Shown here in pieces: positions 6,123-6,502 of a stretch of DNA of 6,502 bases. Origin of the DNA: Chloroflexota bacterium (GTDB lineage: Bacteria; Chloroflexota; Anaerolineae; B4-G1; SLSP01); assembly GCA_012798275.1 (NCBI GenBank), contig JAAZNO010000452.1:1-6502 (forward strand), written 5' to 3'. The position numbers were made by a program, and so were the translations under genes. Under the pieces are notes generated by a model. That model searched no databases, was not told where the DNA came from, and saw nothing but the letters and a program-made list of their open reading frames with translations. Numbering within the stretch: position 1 is the stretch's first letter; every line of letters starts with the position of its first letter.

Positions 6123-6151
6123 ATTGTAGCATAGGAATTGCGCCATGTCAA
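6123..6151 (-). promoter_or_regulatory. Near-consensus sigma70 promoter of lacI
   Basis: On the - strand a perfect -35 box TTGACA (6151-6146) is followed by a 17-bp spacer and a -10 box TACAAT (6128-6123), with TGC directly before it as an extended -10. Transcription should start near 6116, giving a leader of about 60 nt. This is the strongest promoter in the window and it is directly overlapped at its start by the operator palindrome. Confidence 0.88.
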
Positions 6152-6209
6152 TAGCCAGATGGCCGAATTTGCCGAAAAAGGGGAAAAGTCTTCCGCAAAA
6201 CCAAACGCT

Positions 6210-6236
6210 TCGCGGCGACGCCGTGCGCCGCCGCGA
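6210..6236 (-). terminator. Probable intrinsic terminator after the oxidoreductase gene
   Basis: On the - strand TCGCGGCG (6236-6229) pairs with CGCCGCGA (6217-6210). The inner bases GCGC/GCGT extend the stem to 12 pairs, including one G-U, around a three-base loop ACG. A T-rich stretch follows after four bases (AGCGTTTGGTTTTGC), an imperfect U-tract. It sits 24 bp beyond the oxidoreductase stop and before the lacI promoter, where a terminator is expected. Confidence 0.5.
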
Positions 6237-6259
6237 GAAACGGGGCATTCGTCCGCCGC

Positions 6260-6502
6260 CTAGCGCTCAGTCCAGTTGAGGAGAAAGTGTTCGATGGTCC
6301 ACTTCAGGAGCCCGTGGAGCCGCCACCATAGCAAGCGCTGGATGGCGGGACTCCGCATGCCAAAGAGGACGCGTGCGGCAAGGGTGCGGGTGCGCAGGGC
6401 CTTCCCCAAGGGATGGGCCAGCACGCGCTCCCGATAATCGCCGAAACTGAAATCGCCGCGCGCGAAAGCATCCGCCAGAGCCTCCGCTGCAATCTCGCCA
6501 TA
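6260..6502 (-). CDS. C-terminal end of a probable FAD-dependent oxidoreductase, geranylgeranyl-reductase-like (partial)
   Basis: The last 80 codons of a gene entering from the right edge are open to a TAG at 6262-6260. No start codon is inside the window. The sequence begins YGEIAAEALADAFARGDFSF and continues GDYRERVLAHPLGKALR, then a basic and Trp-rich tail with RLLWWRLHGLLKWTIEHFLL and a final NWTER. The AAEA-LADAFARGDFSFGDYRERV pattern resembles the end of the FAD-binding part of geranylgeranyl-reductase-type enzymes, where a glycine motif, an AAEAI helix and a Y-x-x-x-V segment are followed by a variable tail. Such enzymes reduce isoprenoid chains of lipids or pigments, or act as general flavin oxidoreductases. 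The aromatic tail may be membrane-associated. Coding status is well supported by the composition and by the terminator after it. The family is a recognition-level inference from a fragment without the Rossmann motif. Confidence 0.6.
   Translation of the reverse strand, partial: YGEIAAEALADAFARGDFSFGDYRERVLAHPLGKALRTRTLAARVLFGMRSPAIQRLLWWRLHGLLKWTIEHFLLNWTER

Noticed and set aside
6051..6248. A 65-codon - strand frame between the oxidoreductase gene and lacI
   Set aside because: It overlaps the terminator-like hairpin, the near-consensus lacI promoter and the operator. It has no ribosome-binding site of note and no recognisable sequence.
6304..6501. A 65-codon - strand frame at the right edge
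   Set aside because: It is the wrong frame of the same DNA. The overlapping frame without an in-window start gives a coherent protein end and runs 42 bp further to a stop followed by a terminator-like hairpin.

Overview
The window looks like a piece of a Chloroflexota chromosome (Anaerolineae-like is my best guess). This is an inference from protein style. The solute-binding lipoprotein carries a VTKEVV-type hexapeptide repeat just after its lipid-anchor cysteine. The LCP protein carries a long Pro/Thr/Ser linker between its membrane anchor and its catalytic domain. Both are common in secreted proteins of that phylum. The DNA is moderately GC-rich, uses AAGGAGG ribosome-binding sites and has ordinary sigma70-type promoters. 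No mobile element, CRISPR array, rRNA or tRNA gene was seen.

Layout. On the + strand, positions 1-122 hold a promoter and leader for one gene, an LCP (LytR-CpsA-Psr) family cell-envelope glycopolymer transferase (153-1667). Everything else is on the - strand. Read in the transcription direction from the right edge, it begins with the C-terminal 80 residues of a gene cut by the window end, probably an FAD-dependent geranylgeranyl-reductase-like oxidoreductase (stop at 6260). A GC-rich terminator-like hairpin follows (6210-6236). Next comes a near-consensus promoter with a 12-bp perfect palindromic operator at its start site, driving a LacI-family regulator (6054-4996). A 130-bp AT-rich gap leads to a CUT1-type sugar ABC importer: binding lipoprotein (4865-3507), first permease (3419-2544) and second permease (2534-1695). 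The importer operon converges on the LCP gene, with 27 bp between the stop codons.

How it works together. The binding protein captures a carbohydrate outside the cell and the two permeases form the channel. The LacI-type protein probably senses the sugar or a derivative and represses its own promoter through the palindrome. Because lacI lies upstream in the same direction and the gap holds no clear copy of the operator, the importer may be controlled partly by read-through from the lacI promoter. No ATP-binding subunit and no glycoside hydrolase are present, so the ATPase is probably encoded elsewhere and the substrate cannot be named. A very strong 36-nt hairpin between the binding-protein and permease genes probably sets their relative expression. 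No new defence or mobile system is evident. The most interesting signals are at the RNA and regulatory level: this hairpin, the operator placement, and an orphan full-length Shine-Dalgarno sequence upstream of the binding-protein gene.
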